A DNA stretch of 64,000 nt. It comes from Campylobacter gastrosuis (lineage in GTDB: Bacteria > Campylobacterota > Campylobacteria > Campylobacterales > Campylobacteraceae). The DNA lies in contig NZ_JANURM010000004.1 in assembly GCF_030249845.1 (NCBI RefSeq), positions 106,098-170,097 on the forward strand, read 5' to 3'. The position numbers and the translations under genes were made by a program. The notes beneath the pieces are model-generated. The model searched no databases, was not told the origin of the DNA, and saw only the letters and a list, made by a program, of their open reading frames with translations. Below are positions 61,559 through 64,000 of this stretch, one piece after another; position 1 is the first letter of the stretch; every line of letters starts with the position of its first letter.

Positions 61559-62296
61559 ATGATTGAGTCGCCAAAACCACAGCTTATGTATATTTTGCCA
61601 AATTTATTCACAGCAGCTAGTGCATTTTTAGGCGTTGTAAGCATTATTGCAGCTATTAACGGACAATACTACAAAGCAATTATTTACATTTTTTTATCGC
61701 TCGTGCTTGACGGACTTGACGGCAGGGTGGCTAGACTTACAAAGACCACGAGCAAGTTTGGCGTGGAGTTTGACAGCCTTGCTGATTTAGTCGCTTTTGG
61801 CGTGGCACCAGCGATTTTGTTCTATTTAGTCATCGGTGCTAGTTTTGGTAAATTTGGTGCATTAATGAGCGCTATGTTTGTTGTTTTTGGAGCTATTCGC
61901 CTAGCTAGATTTAATGTTACCACCGGCACTTACGAGCCAAATATCTTTATCGGATTGCCAATACCAACGGCTGCTGTTGTGAGCGTAGTTTGGCTTGGAT
62001 TTTACTTAGATTATGAATTTTTGCGTGGATTTGAGTGGCTTTTTATGCTATCTCAGGGCGGACTTGCCGTTTTAATGGTAAGCAATATCCGCTATCCAAG
62101 CTTTAAAAAAATCAACCTAAAACAGACTCACGTTTTAAGAATTCTAGTCGCTCTTGTCGTTGCATTTTCAATGCTTTATCTCTATCCGATTGAGAGTGCT
62201 ACTTTGATTATGAGCTCATATGTTGCTTATGGGCTTATTCGTGCAGTCATTATGTTTGCTAAAAATTTTAAAAATAAAAAGGATAAAAATGAGTGA
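61559..62296 (+). CDS. pssA: Phosphatidylserine synthase
   Basis: 245 residues, about eight helices. The CDP-alcohol phosphotransferase motif is [18 protein letters not shown], then [13 protein letters not shown]. PssA makes phosphatidylserine from CDP-diacylglycerol and serine in the inner membrane. ATG follows AGGGGGTTAAG. Overlaps leuA by eight bases. Confidence 0.96.
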   Translation: MIESPKPQLMYILPNLFTAASAFLGVVSIIAAINGQYYKAIIYIFLSLVLDGLDGRVARLTKTTSKFGVEFDSLADLVAFGVAPAILFYLVIGASFGKFGALMSAMFVVFGAIRLARFNVTTGTYEPNIFIGLPIPTAAVVSVVWLGFYLDYEFLRGFEWLFMLSQGGLAVLMVSNIRYPSFKKINLKQTHVLRILVALVVAFSMLYLYPIESATLIMSSYVAYGLIRAVIMFAKNFKNKKDKNE

Positions 62297-63800
62297 TAAA
62301 ATTATTATTTTTGATACGACTTTAAGGGACGGAGAGCAAAGCCCCGGTGCTTCAATGAATACATCTGAAAAGCTTCAAATCGCACTTCAATTAGAACGCC
62401 TTGGCGTTGATGTTATGGAGGCTGGTTTTGCAGCCGCTAGTAACGGCGACTTTGACGCTGTAAATCAGATAGCAAAACAGGCATCAAACATCGTAGTTTG
62501 CTCGCTTGCGCGTGCGACCCAGCGTGATATAAAGGCAGCTGGCGAGGCTTTAAGCCCAGCAAAGCATAAGCGAATTCACACCTTTATTGCCACAAGCCCA
62601 ATTCATATGGAGTATAAGCTAAAAATGTCACCAGACGAGGTCGTAAAACGTGCCGTTGAGGCGGTAGAATACGCCAAGACCTTTTGTGATGATGTTGAGT
62701 TTAGCTGTGAAGATGCGGGTAGAAGCGATATAAATTTCTTAAAAGAGATTTGCGAAGCCGTGATACAAGCTGGGGCAAAGACCATAAATCTGCCTGATAC
62801 CGTTGGATATCGTATGCCAACAGAGCTAGGGGCAATGATTGCCCAAATGGTAAAATTCATAAACGGCAGAGCGGTCGTTTCTGTGCATAATCACAACGAT
62901 TTAGGTTTAGCCGTGGCTAACTCACTCTCAGCTGTTTTGGCTGGTGCAAGGCAGGTTGAATGCACGATTAATGGTATCGGAGAGCGTGCTGGCAACGCTG
63001 CCCTTGAAGAGGTCGTAATGGCGATAAAGACCAGAAAAGACATTTTTGGCGGACTTCACACCGATATTATCACAAAAGAAATTTACCCGACCTCACGCCT
63101 AATTGCAAGCATTACTGGCATTGAGCCACAACCAAACAAGGCGATTGTTGGCAAAAACGCATTCTCGCACGAGAGTGGCATTCATCAAGACGGCGTTTTA
63201 AAACACAAAGAAACCTACGAAATCATCAGTGCCCAAAGTATCGGACTTGAAACAAACTCCCTAGTTTTAGGCAAACACAGCGGTCGCCACGCATTTAAGG
63301 ATAAGTTAATCTCGCTTGGCTTTGACCTTGATAGCGATGCGTTAAATACGGCGTTTGAGAAGTTTAAGGATTTAGCCGATAAGAAAAAAGAAATTTTTGA
63401 TGATGATATTAGGGCGTTGGTATCTGATGAGATTATTAAAATTCCACAAGCCTACGAGCTAGTCGCTCTTTTGCAAAGTAGCGGTGGTAGTTTAGCCAGT
63501 GCTTCAATGAGCATAAAGCACGAAGGCGAGATTATTAGCGACTCTGCACTTGGCAACGGCACGGCTGATGCGATTTTTAAGGTCATTGACCGCATTAGTG
63601 GGATTAGTGGTGTGCTTAAAGACTACAAGGTCAGTGCCGTTTCTCAGGGCAAGGACGCGCTGGCTAAGGTTGATGTTAAGGTTGAGTTTGAGGGCAAAAA
63701 TGCCGTTATGGGACACGGACTTGACATTGACACGATGAGTGCTAGCGCTAAGGCGTATCTTGGCGCTTTAAATAGCTATGTAAAGATGAAACACCTTTAA
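62289..63800 (+). CDS. leuA: 2-isopropylmalate synthase
   Basis: 503 residues from ATG 62289 after AAAAAGGATAAAA; upstream in-frame codons lie inside pssA. TIM barrel with [17 protein letters not shown] at the N-terminus, [15 protein letters not shown] and metal motif [16 protein letters not shown] near 198. [15 protein letters not shown] follows and a C-terminal leucine-feedback domain ends it. First committed step of leucine synthesis. Confidence 0.97.
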   Translation: MSDKIIIFDTTLRDGEQSPGASMNTSEKLQIALQLERLGVDVMEAGFAAASNGDFDAVNQIAKQASNIVVCSLARATQRDIKAAGEALSPAKHKRIHTFIATSPIHMEYKLKMSPDEVVKRAVEAVEYAKTFCDDVEFSCEDAGRSDINFLKEICEAVIQAGAKTINLPDTVGYRMPTELGAMIAQMVKFINGRAVVSVHNHNDLGLAVANSLSAVLAGARQVECTINGIGERAGNAALEEVVMAIKTRKDIFGGLHTDIITKEIYPTSRLIASITGIEPQPNKAIVGKNAFSHESGIHQDGVLKHKETYEIISAQSIGLETNSLVLGKHSGRHAFKDKLISLGFDLDSDALNTAFEKFKDLADKKKEIFDDDIRALVSDEIIKIPQAYELVALLQSSGGSLASASMSIKHEGEIISDSALGNGTADAIFKVIDRISGISGVLKDYKVSAVSQGKDALAKVDVKVEFEGKNAVMGHGLDIDTMSASAKAYLGALNSYVKMKHL

Positions 63801-63803
63801 ATT

Positions 63804-63830
63804 CTAGGCGTTTTTACGCCTAGTTTTCTT
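63804..63830 (+). terminator. Rho-independent terminator after leuA
   Basis: CTAGGCGT-TTTT-ACGCCTAG is a perfect 8-base stem with four-base loop (63804-63823), followed by TTTTCTT. It closes the cheY-leuA gene run. Confidence 0.88.
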
Positions 63831-63883
63831 AATTTCTAAAATTTTTCACAAATTCTCTCTAAACCCCTAAACGTTTTTTTTTT

Positions 63884-63891
63884 GCCGATTT
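63884..63891 (+). promoter_or_regulatory. Sigma-28-type flagellin promoter
   Basis: GCCGATTT lies 48 bases upstream of the flagellin ATG and matches the -10 of FliA-dependent promoters (GCCGATAA-like). TAAACG and a run of ten T lie just upstream. The -35 spacing is not canonical for enteric FliA, but Campylobacter flagellin promoters are known for a CGAT core. Confidence 0.75.
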
Positions 63892-63939
63892 GGGTTTTAA
63901 CAAGCAAAAAGCTTGAAATAAAACTTAAAAGGATACACA

Positions 63940-64000
63940 ATGAGTTTTCGCATTAACACGAACGTAAATGCCCTAAACACCCACGCAAACGCAGTTGGCA
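63940..64000 (+). CDS. flaA: Flagellin, 3' end outside window
   Basis: ATG 63940 after AAAAGGATACACA. The visible residues SFRINTNVNALNTHANAVG are the conserved flagellin N-terminus. Only about 20 residues are present. The sigma-28-type promoter upstream supports major-filament flagellin. Confidence 0.93.
   Translation, partial: MSFRINTNVNALNTHANAVG

Overview
The window looks like a piece of a Campylobacter (epsilonproteobacterial) chromosome. The evidence is the AT-rich coding DNA with A/T-ending codons, frequent TTG/GTG starts, long runs of overlapping stop/start codons, the Campylobacter-type gene set (cbb3 oxidase ccoNOQP, DUF4006, MotE, AddAB, a flagellin with a sigma-28 promoter), and gene order that matches from memory several C. 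jejuni blocks (fliI-folE-tig-clpP-def; ileS-gatA-guaB; murC-mutS2; purA-motE-carA-ccoNOQP-addBA-rplM-rpsI; cheY-prmA-ftsH-pssA). metX and two large c-di-GMP proteins point to a species other than C. jejuni. No tRNA, rRNA, insertion sequence, prophage or CRISPR array was seen.

Layout. 1-1714: 3' end of an AMIN-domain gene, then a decayed type II restriction-modification pair. 1706-3808 (minus): small membrane protein, fliI, folE. 3919-13492 (plus): tig, clpP, a degenerate GGDEF protein, def, comM-like ATPase, nnrD, purN, a glycosyltransferase-like protein with a probable 3' frameshift, a metallo-beta-lactamase-fold protein with lost metal ligands, and an unknown gene. 13489-21881 (minus): nitroreductase pseudogene, C-N hydrolase, xseB, metX, guaB, gatA, a 39-residue membrane peptide, ileS. 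21985-23082 (plus): cinA-like gene, converging on two tandem rhodaneses (minus) through a long hairpin. 23966-28918: tag, murC, two unknown genes, mutS2. 28972-37065: a GGDEF/EAL protein, dapE, a 1384-residue PAS/GGDEF/EAL protein, a HisZ-like protein. 37062-42318: purA, FliJ-like protein, motE, a toxin-antitoxin pair, DUF507, carA, a TauE/SafE-like protein.

42311-53975 is a respiratory and repair block: a BumSR-like two-component system, ccoNOQP, DUF4006, a 33-residue membrane peptide, a TPM-like membrane protein, a FixH/CcoH-like protein, then addB and addA. 54055-54872 holds rplM-rpsI. 54991-57354 holds a polyferredoxin and a TorD-like chaperone gene broken by three homopolymer frameshifts, with no formate dehydrogenase genes following. 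57840-63800 is cheY-prmA-ftsH-psd-like-pssA-leuA, ending in a strong terminator. A flagellin gene begins at 63940.

Most of the window is conserved housekeeping DNA. I found no convincing wholly new multi-gene system. The most useful second looks are the broken genes (restriction-modification remnant, nitroreductase TAG, TorD frameshifts, 3' frameshift near 12010), the small membrane peptides, the degenerate signalling and hydrolase folds, and the toxin-antitoxin pair inserted between conserved genes. All identifications rest on reading the translated sequence; no database search was run.
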